The notes beneath the pieces were generated by a model. It ran no database searches and was not told the DNA's origin. It worked only from the letters and a program-made list of their open reading frames with translations. From VXMO01 sp965205915 (GTDB taxonomy: Bacteria > Chloroflexota > Dehalococcoidia > UBA6926): a stretch of DNA of 64,000 bases. Position 1 is the first letter of the stretch. Each line of letters opens with the position of its first letter. Both the position numbers and the translations under genes were made by a program. The stretch covers positions 2,356,001-2,420,000 of the forward strand of contig OZ242191.1 of the NCBI GenBank assembly GCA_965205915.1, in the 5' to 3' direction. Below are positions 37,856-45,849 of the stretch, in pieces.

Positions 37856-37972
37856 GTGCTTGTCCTTTCATTCACGTGTGGATGAAACGGCGGGCCGTCT
37901 CGCGGCTCGTGGGCGGGGCAGGGAGCCCCGTCGAGTTCTGCGCGCGTCTCCTTTCGATGCAGTCGAATTCGG

Positions 37973-39019
37973 CTATTGGCGGGCGTCCCGCGCCGCCGCA
38001 CGGAGTTGAGCGAGGAAGGCGGCACGTCCGTCAGGGACGGTGGCGAGTTCGCCAACGTCGAGGTAGTCGCGAGGCAGTCGTACTATTGCCGCCCGCCTTT
38101 CCAATAGAGAGGCGAGACGTTCGGCGGCTGCTTGGCCGGCGTCGTCCTTATCGAATGCGACAAAGACGTTGGCGAACCGCGAGATCGCCTGCGCGACGCG
38201 TTCGAGGCCCTGCGTCCCCAGGGCGGCGCATGCGGGCAGGCCCCACTGCGCGAGCGTCAGCCAATCGAACATCCCCTCGGTCACGATGACCCAGCGGGCA
38301 TCGTGAGGGATGCGCCCCAAGCCGAGAATTGGCTTGGGGCCCGTCAGAGCCTGAAACCGGGGCCGGGCACCCGGCTTGATGGCGCGCCCGCCAAGCCATC
38401 GGACGCGGCCATGTGCCCCATCGGGCACGACGATCATGCCCGCGAACCGTTCCGCGCCGCGTTCCGTGAACAGCCCGGAGCGCGCGACACGCTCGCCGTC
38501 GAAGCCGGCGGCTAAGAGCGCCTCGCGGAGCCCCGCGCCGGGCGCGAAGCCGAGGCTGAGCGCCATTGCCGTGGCAACCGCTATCCCGCGCCCACTCAGG
38601 TACGCGAGAGCATCGTCGCTCCTCAGCAACTGCCCGGTGTAGAACCGTGATGCCGCTGTCAGAACGGCGCGGTCCCGCACCAGCGGCGGATCTGCGTGTA
38701 CTTGCACATCGCGTGGCGCATTGAGTGGGGCAGTGGAGGCACCTCCGCCCAGCAGTTCCAGCGCTCCCGCGAGCGGCACCGACTCCGTCCGCTGGATGAA
38801 ATCCAGCACGTCGCCGCCCTCACCGCAGCCGAAGCAGTACCACCGCTGCGAGTCGGAGTACACCGTGAAGCTGCCCTCCGCCTCGTCGTGGAACGGGCAG
38901 ACGCCCTGCCGGACGCGCCCGGTCCCGTGCAGCTTCACGCCGGCCGACTCCACGACAGCGGCCAAGGAGTGCCTCGCCTTGACCGCCGCGATGTCGACCC
39001 GGGACGCCGTGGCAGTCAT
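37973..39019 (-). CDS. DnaG-like primase (CHC2 zinc finger + Toprim)
   Basis: This 348-residue protein starts MTATASRVDIAAVKARHSLA at ATG 39019, overlapping the upstream stop (ATGA). The CHC2 zinc finger is VCPFHDEAEGSFTVYSDSQ followed by RWYCFGCGEGGDVLDFIQ. The Toprim domain has VIVTEGMFDWLTLAQWGLPA (E) and VFVAFDKDDAGQAAAERLAS (DxD). It is shorter than chromosomal DnaG and lacks the C-terminal helicase-binding domain, as usual for element-borne primases that start complementary-strand synthesis after transfer. Confidence 0.9.
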   Translation of the reverse strand: MTATASRVDIAAVKARHSLAAVVESAGVKLHGTGRVRQGVCPFHDEAEGSFTVYSDSQRWYCFGCGEGGDVLDFIQRTESVPLAGALELLGGGASTAPLNAPRDVQVHADPPLVRDRAVLTAASRFYTGQLLRSDDALAYLSGRGIAVATAMALSLGFAPGAGLREALLAAGFDGERVARSGLFTERGAERFAGMIVVPDGAHGRVRWLGGRAIKPGARPRFQALTGPKPILGLGRIPHDARWVIVTEGMFDWLTLAQWGLPACAALGTQGLERVAQAISRFANVFVAFDKDDAGQAAAERLASLLERRAAIVRLPRDYLDVGELATVPDGRAAFLAQLRAAARDARQ

Positions 39020-39462
39020 GCCGGCCTCTCGTTCAGGGCCCTCAGGCCGCGCAGGCTCCGGCGGGACACCACCTTGCCCGGCCGCCACTTCATGCCGAGC
39101 GCGGCAACGACCTCAAGGTCGCCTTGCGCGACCTGTTCAAGGGCCGCAGCGTGCCCGTCGCCCTGCGTGTAGACCACGATCTGCCGCAGCCCGAATCGCC
39201 GCCTGACCAACTCCAGCCACTCGTTGTAGAGCCACCGCCTCTGGTGCAGGGCGGCGTGGCTCGCGTCAGCATCGGCCAACGTCAGCAAGGCGTCGTCGAG
39301 CTTGTCCTCGCGCCTCAGCCGCCGCGCCTCATGCACCGCCTTGCCGATGCTGAGGGAATCCCCCTGCGTTTCCTTACCAAAGATGGCCGCTATCAGCCTG
39401 TCCACCAGAGGCTCCAGCGCCACCATCGGCCTGTCGTCAATGAACTCAGTTGCCGTCGTCAT
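39016..39462 (-). CDS. Hypothetical protein upstream of primase
   Basis: This 148-residue helical protein begins MTTATEFIDDRPMVALEPLV. It has a heptad-like middle (AVHEARRLRREDKLDDALLT) and RRFGLRQIVVYTQGDGHAAA. The family is not recognised. The stop overlaps the primase ATG as ATGA, so the two are translated together and it may be a primase accessory factor; that is inference from position only. Confidence 0.6.
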   Translation of the reverse strand: MTTATEFIDDRPMVALEPLVDRLIAAIFGKETQGDSLSIGKAVHEARRLRREDKLDDALLTLADADASHAALHQRRWLYNEWLELVRRRFGLRQIVVYTQGDGHAAALEQVAQGDLEVVAALGMKWRPGKVVSRRSLRGLRALNERPA

Positions 39463-39733
39463 TTCTTGCTCCTTCCTTCACTTGCGTGCTTACCTGCGAT
39501 AGCCTCTGTCGTCGCGCGGCCATTGCCCGTCCGATCCCCAACGTGCAGATCACGACCCTGAGCTGGAACAGGACGTAGGCCAGCCCGATTGCGTTCAGGA
39601 CGCAGATCTCGGGGTCGCGTGACAGGGCGAACGGCAGGATGAACAGGGCCGCCACGATGGCAATGAGTGCCAGGCACTTGTGCCGGACCAGCATCCTCAC
39701 CGCGCCGAATGGAATCCTTACTGCGATGCGCAT
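39446..39733 (-). CDS. Small two-helix membrane protein
   Basis: This 95-residue protein starts MRIAVRIPFGAVRMLVRHKC at ATG 39733 with GAGGAGGCGC upstream. Two hydrophobic segments follow (LALIAIVAALFILPFAL and CVLNAIGLAYVLFQLRVVIC), with a basic C-terminal tail. The family is unknown. It is the first gene of the minus-strand DNA-processing module and overlaps the next gene by 17 bases. Confidence 0.55.
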   Translation of the reverse strand: MRIAVRIPFGAVRMLVRHKCLALIAIVAALFILPFALSRDPEICVLNAIGLAYVLFQLRVVICTLGIGRAMAARRQRLSQVSTQVKEGARNDDGN

Positions 39734-40126
39734 GTGCGCCTCCTCAATGCGTTGCGGCCCACGCCGGCATCCGGGCGCGGACCAAGTGCTGTTGATCAGG
39801 TAAGTGGGCAATGCCCGCTGACGGCCGGATGCCGTACCGCCCAGCGGGATGTGATGGGGATTGAATCGGACGCAGCCCTCAGCGAATCTGCCAACGACTG
39901 CCGCCCGAATTGGAAATGCCAGCCTCCGGCGCAAACCGAGACCGACGATGTGAGAGGCCCGCGTAGCTACGATCTACTTCGTTTCACGGACAAGTTGAAT
40001 CAGCCGAACCGCGAGTTGCGTTCCGGCCGATGCATTGCGCGGTCAGACTGCGAGTCGCAACCTGTCCGCGTATTCCCGCTGTTCGAGGTGACTCAGTTGA
40101 GAGAAAACTCCCAATCGTGATCCGCC
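39734..40126. other. Non-coding region upstream of the DNA-processing module
   Basis: No convincing gene on either strand; several short overlapping frames lack start signals. It should contain the promoter for the minus-strand module starting at 39733. With the adjacent tandem repeats it is the largest gene-poor gap of the element and a candidate for an origin region. Confidence 0.4.
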
Positions 40127-40296
40127 TCTCGCCCCGGGGAGCGATGATCCCGTGTTCGGTTTGGAATGGCGCAACAAGTCACGCTCTGTTCCATCCCTCG
40201 CCTCGAGTGGCGATGGTCCCGTGTTCGAGATGGAATGGCGCAACAAGTCACACACTGTTCCATCTCCAGCCTCGGGCGGCAATGGTCCCGTTCTAG
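40127..40296. repeat. 69-bp tandem repeat, about 2.5 copies
   Basis: The block GCGATGATCCCGTGTTCG at 40141 recurs as GCGATGGTCCCGTGTTCG at 40210 and in shortened form (GCAATGGTCCCG) at 40279, giving a 69-bp period. Each full unit holds TGGAATGGCGCAACAAGTCA and then TTCCATC, so GATGGAA/TTCCATC can pair around a 22-base loop. The period is a multiple of three, so frames stay open by chance. It looks like an iteron or origin-type repeat. Confidence 0.7.
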
Positions 40297-40558
40297 GTCG
40301 CTGCGGGAGAACTCAATCGATCCCGTCTACGCAACCAGGGTTATTCGGGACAACCCAACCAGGTTTCTACGGTCGGAAACGCTGGAAAGCCAAACAACTC
40401 TGCCATTCTTATCGCCCAACCGTCACGGGGCAAGAGATTTTCGGGCCATTTTGCCCGTCGTGACCCAAATCACTAACACTGATGCGACAATGCAACGACT
40501 TTTGTTAACAAGACCCGTCTGCGTCCGCGCCGGCCGCAATGGTCGAAGCCGCCGCACG
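40297..40558. other. Non-coding region between tandem repeats and a coiled-coil gene
   Basis: About 260 bases with no gene seen. AT-richer stretches near 40440-40515 (CCAAATCACTAACACTGATG) differ from the GC-rich surroundings. Confidence 0.35.
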
Positions 40559-41464
40559 CTACCGCCACCAGAACCCGAACGTTGCCAACCGCCTGAGACA
40601 CCGCAGCAGTTTTCGTCGCCGAATCCTCATCCTGATGACGTGAAGATCATTCCTTCGCCAGTTCAGAATGTGCAATCGCCACAGGTCGTCGATGGGCATC
40701 TTCTCCGGCGGCAAGGTCAGCTTGTGGTCGTCCAACAACTCCATCTCCACGACGAGGGTCCGCTCCTGTCTCTCCATCCATGACAGTGTCTTGCCCTCCC
40801 GAGGATGATCCCTCCGGAGCCTCCGCCATTCCTCGACCAACGGCCACGCCTTTTCGTACACATACGAGTCGTCCGGTGCCGGCTCGACGGTCACCACGTC
40901 CTTGTAATCGCGCGGCGGAAACCACGGCTTGGTCGGAGTCACCGGGGCCTCAATCCTGGGAGCCGTACTGCCTGCAACGAGGGGATTGCCGGCTCTTCCA
41001 GTCTTTGTCCCCGATTTTCCCGCGCCCGAACCCGCTGATCGTTGGACGGCTCCACTGGATGTCTCCTGACCCCCCCGCGTGTTGAGTCGCTCCATTCGCC
41101 GCGTCAACTCACGCAACTCCTTGTTCAACTCCTCCCGCACGGCCTTGAGCGCCGTCTCCAAACGCTCGAAATCGCCCGCAAAGCCCGCGGCCCGGCCTTC
41201 CAGATCGCCGATTCTCTCCCCCTGCTTCCGCACCAGGTCACGGAATTCCGCTTGCTCTGAACTGATTTCAGCCCTTATTTCGTTATCAAGCGCCACCCTG
41301 ACCTTCAGAGAAAGTTCGCCTGATTCAAGGCATGTCACGAGGGTTCTTCGATCGATACCCAGCCAATCCGCCGTCGCCCTCTCGCCCCTCGTCCGCACCG
41401 ACTCGTGCAAAACGGCCATCAACTTCAGCCCGTGCGAGTCCTCAACAGTCTGATTCGGCACCAC
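40559..41464 (-). CDS. Hypothetical protein with N-terminal HTH-like segment and coiled coil
   Basis: About 301 residues from GTG at 41464 (GGGGG five bases upstream); a TTG at 41494 is an alternative. A possible HTH (RTRGERATADWLGIDRRTLV) is followed by a long coiled coil (about residues 60-130, LVRKQGERIGDLEGRAAGFA, then ELNKELRELTRRMERLN), a low-complexity linker and a conserved-looking C-terminus (PLVEEWRRLRRDHPREGKTL). The family is not recognised. It is transcribed away from the T4SS operon, so the 41465-41863 gap is a divergent promoter region. Confidence 0.55.
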   Translation of the reverse strand: MVPNQTVEDSHGLKLMAVLHESVRTRGERATADWLGIDRRTLVTCLESGELSLKVRVALDNEIRAEISSEQAEFRDLVRKQGERIGDLEGRAAGFAGDFERLETALKAVREELNKELRELTRRMERLNTRGGQETSSGAVQRSAGSGAGKSGTKTGRAGNPLVAGSTAPRIEAPVTPTKPWFPPRDYKDVVTVEPAPDDSYVYEKAWPLVEEWRRLRRDHPREGKTLSWMERQERTLVVEMELLDDHKLTLPPEKMPIDDLWRLHILNWRRNDLHVIRMRIRRRKLLRCLRRLATFGFWWR

Positions 41465-41863
41465 AAATACCCCCGATCTCCGCCACAGCGGCAAAGCTAC
41501 AAGGCCTGCACATTTCAGCTAGGGCCAATGCCGCACCCGGCTCGATCTTGGCGTGCAAGCCTTGTCGTCTCCAGATACAAGAGATTGTCGAATCCCGTCC
41601 AGCCCCGCCTGCACTGAAATCGCTTACTAGAATTCGTATGCATCGACTGCTTTCCCGCATGACGACGCGCTAAACAACCCCTCTGGTTCCGCTTATCAAC
41701 AACCTCATTTCCTGTACGCCCCCCACGATGCCCGACGGCCTCGCCAAACGACAGGCGTTGAAAGGAGTGCTGTGGACGGCACTGCTTACGCGTCCTGTTC
41801 AGGCTCAGCCGCGAGACGAACACTTGTTTCCATGAGCCGCGACATCGATCCGAGGAGGCACCC
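41465..41863. promoter_or_regulatory. Divergent intergenic region ahead of the T4SS operon
   Basis: About 400 bases with no convincing gene. It must hold the promoter for the plus-strand conjugation operon starting at 41864 and probably for the minus-strand gene. TTGAAAGGAG near 41758 is a possible -35 element, but no clear -10 partner was found. Confidence 0.4.
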
Positions 41864-42454
41864 GTGACAGACCGACCAAAGAGTTCCAGATTTCGCTGGC
41901 TGATGCTGGCAGTTCTGACACTGATGACCGTTACCGCAGCGATTGGAACAGCCAGCGTCGCCGCAGCACAGACGCCCCTGACCATGCTGGTCAACGACGG
42001 CCAGGAGTTCATCGAGCGAGACGAGGAGGGCGAGTTCATCGCCCGCCCCGTCTTCAACCGGCAGGTTCCGCTGCTTCACTACGGGATCCGCAACGCCGAT
42101 AGCGGCGCATGGATCAGCGCCGTCTACCAGGTGCACGGCGGAGAGCGCCGGCACCGCGACGGTTGGGAATACACCATCGAGTACCCGGTGCTTTCTGAGC
42201 AGCCGGAGCTCGACCCGGACGAGCCCTACGTCCTCGCGATACTGACCCGCCAGAACGTCGGCGACGACGTCCGGCTCTTCCACGCCGTCATCCCCGTTTA
42301 CCAGGCCGACAACATCTGGGACAGGGTGATCGGCGCGTTGAGCCCCGATCGCTGGGCCCGGGCCGTTGCCCGGTGGATCGTCGAGGGAGTCCACGGAACG
42401 CTGTGCGGCGTGGTCGAACGAGCCACCGGCGCAGTGATGGCGGAGTGCGACTAG
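41864..42454 (+). CDS. Secreted hypothetical protein, first gene of the T4SS operon
   Basis: This 196-residue protein has an N-terminal signal peptide: basic start, hydrophobic LMLAVLTLMTVTAAIGTASV and an AAAQT cleavage-like site near residue 36. The exported part is acidic, with EYPVLSEQPELDPDEPYVLA, and ends with a pair of cysteines (LCGVVERATGAVMAECD). The family is unknown. GTG at 41864 follows CGAGGAGGCACCC. It is followed after three bases by the VirB6/TrbL-like gene, so it is probably an envelope component of the transfer machine. Confidence 0.6.
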   Translation: MTDRPKSSRFRWLMLAVLTLMTVTAAIGTASVAAAQTPLTMLVNDGQEFIERDEEGEFIARPVFNRQVPLLHYGIRNADSGAWISAVYQVHGGERRHRDGWEYTIEYPVLSEQPELDPDEPYVLAILTRQNVGDDVRLFHAVIPVYQADNIWDRVIGALSPDRWARAVARWIVEGVHGTLCGVVERATGAVMAECD

Positions 42455-42457
42455 ATC

Positions 42458-43426
42458 ATGAGTGATATCCTCACCGGCACCCCGCCGGAACTCACGTACC
42501 TGCACCCGCTCGTTCGGCAGGCGTGGATGGTTGTCTGGGCCGTCACGTCCGGCGCGCTCGTCGTCATCCTTGGCTGGATCGGCCTGACGCTGATCATGCA
42601 GGAGCACCTCGGCGGCGGTCGCGCAGGGTGGCAGGAGATGGGGCCGCGCCTGATTCTCGGCCTCGTCGGCGCGGCGAGCTCCCTGTGGTGGTGCGCCCTC
42701 GTCATCGATGTTGCGGACGGCGTGTCGGGGTTCATCGCCGTATCCCTCGGCGTGTCGGCGGGAGATTTTGTTCGCTCGACGCTCGACACACTGCTGAGGG
42801 CGGTGGACGCGGGGAGCGTCGGCCTGGGCCTGCTGATGTCCGTGCTTTATCTGATCTACGGATTCTTCGTGCTGTACGTGCTGATCCAGATGGTGTTGCG
42901 CGTCGCTCTTATCGACATTCTGCTGGCGCTGGCGCCCATCGCGTTGGGGCTGTGGATCCTGCCGCACACCGCCAACTGGGGCAAGCAGTGGCTGCGGACG
43001 TTCATGCTGACCGTCTTCCAGCAGGCCGTGCAGCTCATAGCCCTCGCGCTCGGCTTCGGATTTCTCAACGAGTTCGCCAACATCGCCGCTTTCGAGGCGG
43101 TGCAGGACCTGATCTGGAAGCTGCTGCTCTCGATGGCCTTCATCTACATGGCCGGACGGGTGCCGTCGCTGCTGGGGAACCAGGGCACGTTCGACGCTTG
43201 GCTCCGCACGCTCTACTTCGGCATGTCGCTGCCCAGCTCGATCATGCGCTCCGCACGAGTCATTGGGCTCATGTCAGGTGGCGCGGCGGGCGGGCCGGCG
43301 GGGCTGGCGGCAGGTGCGCTCGTCGCCGGAGGCGGCATCGCTGCTCTAGGCGGCGGTATCCGGTCGGCGGCGGGGGGAGCATCCGCCGCAGGTGCCGCGG
43401 GCAGCTTTCGGAGTTCCGGCGAGTAG
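42458..43426 (+). CDS. VirB6/TrbL-like T4SS inner-membrane protein
   Basis: This 322-residue polytopic protein has about six membrane segments (for example AWMVVWAVTSGALVVILGWI, LILGLVGAASSLWWCALVID, LLMSVLYLIYGFFVLYVLIQ) and a glycine/alanine-rich C-terminus. A paired VLRVALIDILLALAPIALGL and WLRTFMLTVFQQAVQLIALA pattern is typical of TrbL/VirB6-type channel proteins. It lies directly upstream of a pilin-like small membrane protein and the PrgI-like gene. The function assignment combines topology with operon position. Confidence 0.75.
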   Translation: MSDILTGTPPELTYLHPLVRQAWMVVWAVTSGALVVILGWIGLTLIMQEHLGGGRAGWQEMGPRLILGLVGAASSLWWCALVIDVADGVSGFIAVSLGVSAGDFVRSTLDTLLRAVDAGSVGLGLLMSVLYLIYGFFVLYVLIQMVLRVALIDILLALAPIALGLWILPHTANWGKQWLRTFMLTVFQQAVQLIALALGFGFLNEFANIAAFEAVQDLIWKLLLSMAFIYMAGRVPSLLGNQGTFDAWLRTLYFGMSLPSSIMRSARVIGLMSGGAAGGPAGLAAGALVAGGGIAALGGGIRSAAGGASAAGAAGSFRSSGE

Positions 43427-43540
43427 GTATCAGAAATTTCCTAAACAAGTGACGACAAGGAAGTAAAAGAGGTGTGCGCATGGGTACTTGACGACGGTTC
43501 AAACGACAAGCGAAAGAGCAACAGGAAACGGAGGACACAG

Positions 43541-43822
43541 ATGGAACAGTTGACGCAGACGATCTCGAATCTGGTGGGCATCATGCTCGGCCTCGTGGGC
43601 GTGGTGGGCGTGGCGTACTTCATCTTCGGCGCGTTCCAGTACCTGACGGCGAGCGGAGCCCCGAATCAGATGGAGAAAGGCAAGAGCGCCATGATGACCG
43701 CCGTCGCGGGCATCGTCCTGGCGATGGTGGCATTTGGCGTGGTCGACGTGGTGATGAACGCGGTCGTGGACCCGGTCGTGGACATCGACCTGCCTGACCC
43801 CACAGCGCCAGATGACGAGTAG
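43541..43822 (+). CDS. VirB2/pilin-like small membrane protein
   Basis: This 93-residue protein starts MEQLTQTISNLVGIMLGLVG at ATG 43541 (GGAAACGGAGGACACAG upstream). Two hydrophobic helices surround a short polar loop (YLTASGAPNQMEKGKSAMM), the layout of TrbC/VirB2 pilins and the related pilin-like T4SS proteins. The acidic tail is DLPDPTAPDDE. A second protein of the same type is encoded at 45510. The longer frame from 43472 is unlikely to be used. Confidence 0.7.
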   Translation: MEQLTQTISNLVGIMLGLVGVVGVAYFIFGAFQYLTASGAPNQMEKGKSAMMTAVAGIVLAMVAFGVVDVVMNAVVDPVVDIDLPDPTAPDDE

Positions 43823-43845
43823 GGCTAGCCAGCGAGGAGGCACGC

Positions 43846-45528
43846 ATGAGAGAACACGAAGTTCCGACGCATGTGCAGGCTGAGGACAAGGTGCTGCTAT
43901 GGCTGACGTTTCCGCAGGTCGTGGCGGTTGTCGCCGTCGCGGCCATCGGATACGGGGTGTACAGCTACGCGCCCGGTCCCTCAGGCCTGCGGATTGGCCT
44001 CGCGGTTGCCGTCGCTCTCGTCGGCAGTGTCGCGGTCATGGGACGGATCGGCGGACGAAGCATCCTGCTCGTTACCGCCGACCTCCTGAAGTACTGGCTG
44101 GGGCCTCGGCAGTTCGTGGGTGAAGCAAGCGAACTGGTGCGGTCCGAGCCGTTGATGGAGGCCGATGGCACTCCCGGGCTGGTTGAGCGGATGCGTGAGA
44201 AGGGCAAGCGGCGATTCCGCCGCCTCTGCCGGTCGCGGGACCGCCGCAACGGAGACCGCTCCAAGCAGCGCCGAGACCCCGAGCCCGGATCACGTTCCCG
44301 CCGCGGGTTCCCACCCGGCAAGAATCAGGGCAGGGATGGAAACAGGCGATTCAGCCTGCGGGCGGCGGCGGCTCTGGGACTCGCGCTGCTGGTGCTCGGA
44401 GCGGGCGTCCCGCAGGGTGTGGTTGCCGACGGCCCCGACGCTCAGGGGGCAGGGTATGACTTTCCCGAGCCCGTCGAGGGCAGGCGGCTCTACGTCGAAG
44501 GGGTGCTCGTTGCCGGGGACCTGGCCGACGTGAAGGTACGCGCGGCGACCGACCTGAACGTGAGGGTGCGAGCCTTCGGCGGGGATGGTGGCCAGATCCT
44601 GCGGTACGCGACGCAGGCGGCGTTCGACGAGGACGAGGTCCGGTCATTCACGGTGCCGCTCGACGGGAACCGGCGGTCCGTGACCCTGTCCTGGGTGGAT
44701 ACGACCGGCCAGGCGGGCGCTGTCACCCTGTCCGGCGGGCATCTGCCGTACCCGCTCCCGACCATCGAAGGGCAACTCTGCGACGCCACCCTGAGATCTC
44801 TGGGCTGGACGACGAACGCCGTTACGGGATCGATCTCGACGGACTGTGAGCGCAGCGTCATGGAGACGCTAGAGCTGGACATGGTCGGCGGGAACCAGGA
44901 GGTCGAGGTCCTCGCGGTTCGCGAAGCTGAGGTGACAGCCATCACCGGCAGCATTGACGTCACCGTCAGCTCTCACGGCGTGACGGTTCCCGTCGTTGCG
45001 GATGGCGGTTCTTCATTCTCGGTACCCGTCAGCCTCGCCGACGGGTGGCGGGACGTAACTGTCGAGGTGGGTCTGCGCGGAACGCTCAGCGTTCCCGTGC
45101 CGCCAATTGTCCGGCTGAGTCGCGAGCCGGAACGGACGGAGGCGCAGTCCCACGTCGTGCCCGTTCGGCGTCCGGGCATCAGCGAACTCGTTTACGACAC
45201 GGTGACCATTTTCCACGACGACGGCACTGCAACGAATCATCGCATCTCCACGCGTCTGAGTATTCCGTCGGCGACTGTCTCGACCACCGCAGTCGTGCCC
45301 GTCGTTTACCCCGAGTTCGTATCGGCCGTCGTCGTCGAAAGAGAACCGTACATCACGACGCGGCGGGAGACCCTGGTGATGGAGTCGGGCATCTGGGCCG
45401 ACGAACCCTTCTCCGCCCTGGTGCTTCCTGAACCCGAACCGACCCCCGAACAGCCGACGCAGACCCGCGCCAGCGACGGCCTGATCCAGCAGCTCTTCGA
45501 CCTGTTCGGGTGGGAGTGGCCGTGGTAA
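43846..45528 (+). CDS. PrgI-like protein with a large extracytoplasmic region
   Basis: This 560-residue protein begins like PrgI-family T4SS proteins (REHEVPTHVQAEDKVLLWLT, then FPQVVAVVAVAAIGYGVYSY with a second hydrophobic helix), which normally total about 100-130 residues. Here a basic linker (residues 115-170) and a third hydrophobic segment (FSLRAAAALGLALLVLGAGV) lead to about 350 residues of beta-rich, threonine/valine-rich exported sequence with a proline-rich end. It may be a surface adhesin or channel extension fused to PrgI. ATG at 43846 follows CGAGGAGGCACGC. It overlaps the next gene. Confidence 0.65.
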   Translation: MREHEVPTHVQAEDKVLLWLTFPQVVAVVAVAAIGYGVYSYAPGPSGLRIGLAVAVALVGSVAVMGRIGGRSILLVTADLLKYWLGPRQFVGEASELVRSEPLMEADGTPGLVERMREKGKRRFRRLCRSRDRRNGDRSKQRRDPEPGSRSRRGFPPGKNQGRDGNRRFSLRAAAALGLALLVLGAGVPQGVVADGPDAQGAGYDFPEPVEGRRLYVEGVLVAGDLADVKVRAATDLNVRVRAFGGDGGQILRYATQAAFDEDEVRSFTVPLDGNRRSVTLSWVDTTGQAGAVTLSGGHLPYPLPTIEGQLCDATLRSLGWTTNAVTGSISTDCERSVMETLELDMVGGNQEVEVLAVREAEVTAITGSIDVTVSSHGVTVPVVADGGSSFSVPVSLADGWRDVTVEVGLRGTLSVPVPPIVRLSREPERTEAQSHVVPVRRPGISELVYDTVTIFHDDGTATNHRISTRLSIPSATVSTTAVVPVVYPEFVSAVVVEREPYITTRRETLVMESGIWADEPFSALVLPEPEPTPEQPTQTRASDGLIQQLFDLFGWEWPW

Positions 45529-45833
45529 GGCGGATCACCCTCGCCGGAATTGTCGCCGCCACGGCCATGTCTCTCGGCCAGGCCCCACCAGAGGAGCAGG
45601 CCATGCTTGATGCCTTCGACAAAGCGCTGACGGCGATGGTCTACACCGCAGCAGGACTGGCGGTGCTCGCCATCGTCTGGGCCGGTTTCGTGCTCATGGC
45701 CGAGGGCGCGAGCGACCGACAGGCGGGCCGCGCCCGAGCGGCCGTGTTCACCGCCATCGCCGGTCTGGTGCTCGTCCTGTCGGCGAAGGGTGTCGCGCTG
45801 GCATTGCTGAACGGCATTGTTCCCATCCCGTAG
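45510..45833 (+). CDS. Second VirB2/TrbC-like small membrane protein
   Basis: About 107 residues from GTG 45510, overlapping the end of the PrgI-like gene; GTG codons at 45516 and 45522 are alternatives. After an export-type N-terminus come two hydrophobic helices (MVYTAAGLAVLAIVWAGFVL and AVFTAIAGLVLVLSAKGVAL) separated by a charged loop (EGASDRQAGRAR), the pilin-type topology also seen at 43541. It lies 16 bases before the VirB4 gene. Confidence 0.65.
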   Translation: MGVAVVRRITLAGIVAATAMSLGQAPPEEQAMLDAFDKALTAMVYTAAGLAVLAIVWAGFVLMAEGASDRQAGRARAAVFTAIAGLVLVLSAKGVALALLNGIVPIP

Positions 45834-45849
45834 GAAAAGGAGTACCCAA

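Noticed and set aside
40043..40282. Minus-strand frame with a 23-residue repeated peptide
   Set aside because: The 69-bp tandem repeat is a multiple of three, which alone keeps frames open; no start signal supports translation.
41786..42967. 393-codon minus-strand frame opposite the start of the T4SS operon
   Set aside because: Antisense shadow of the secreted protein and VirB6-like genes, rich in Q/H/R, with no domain.
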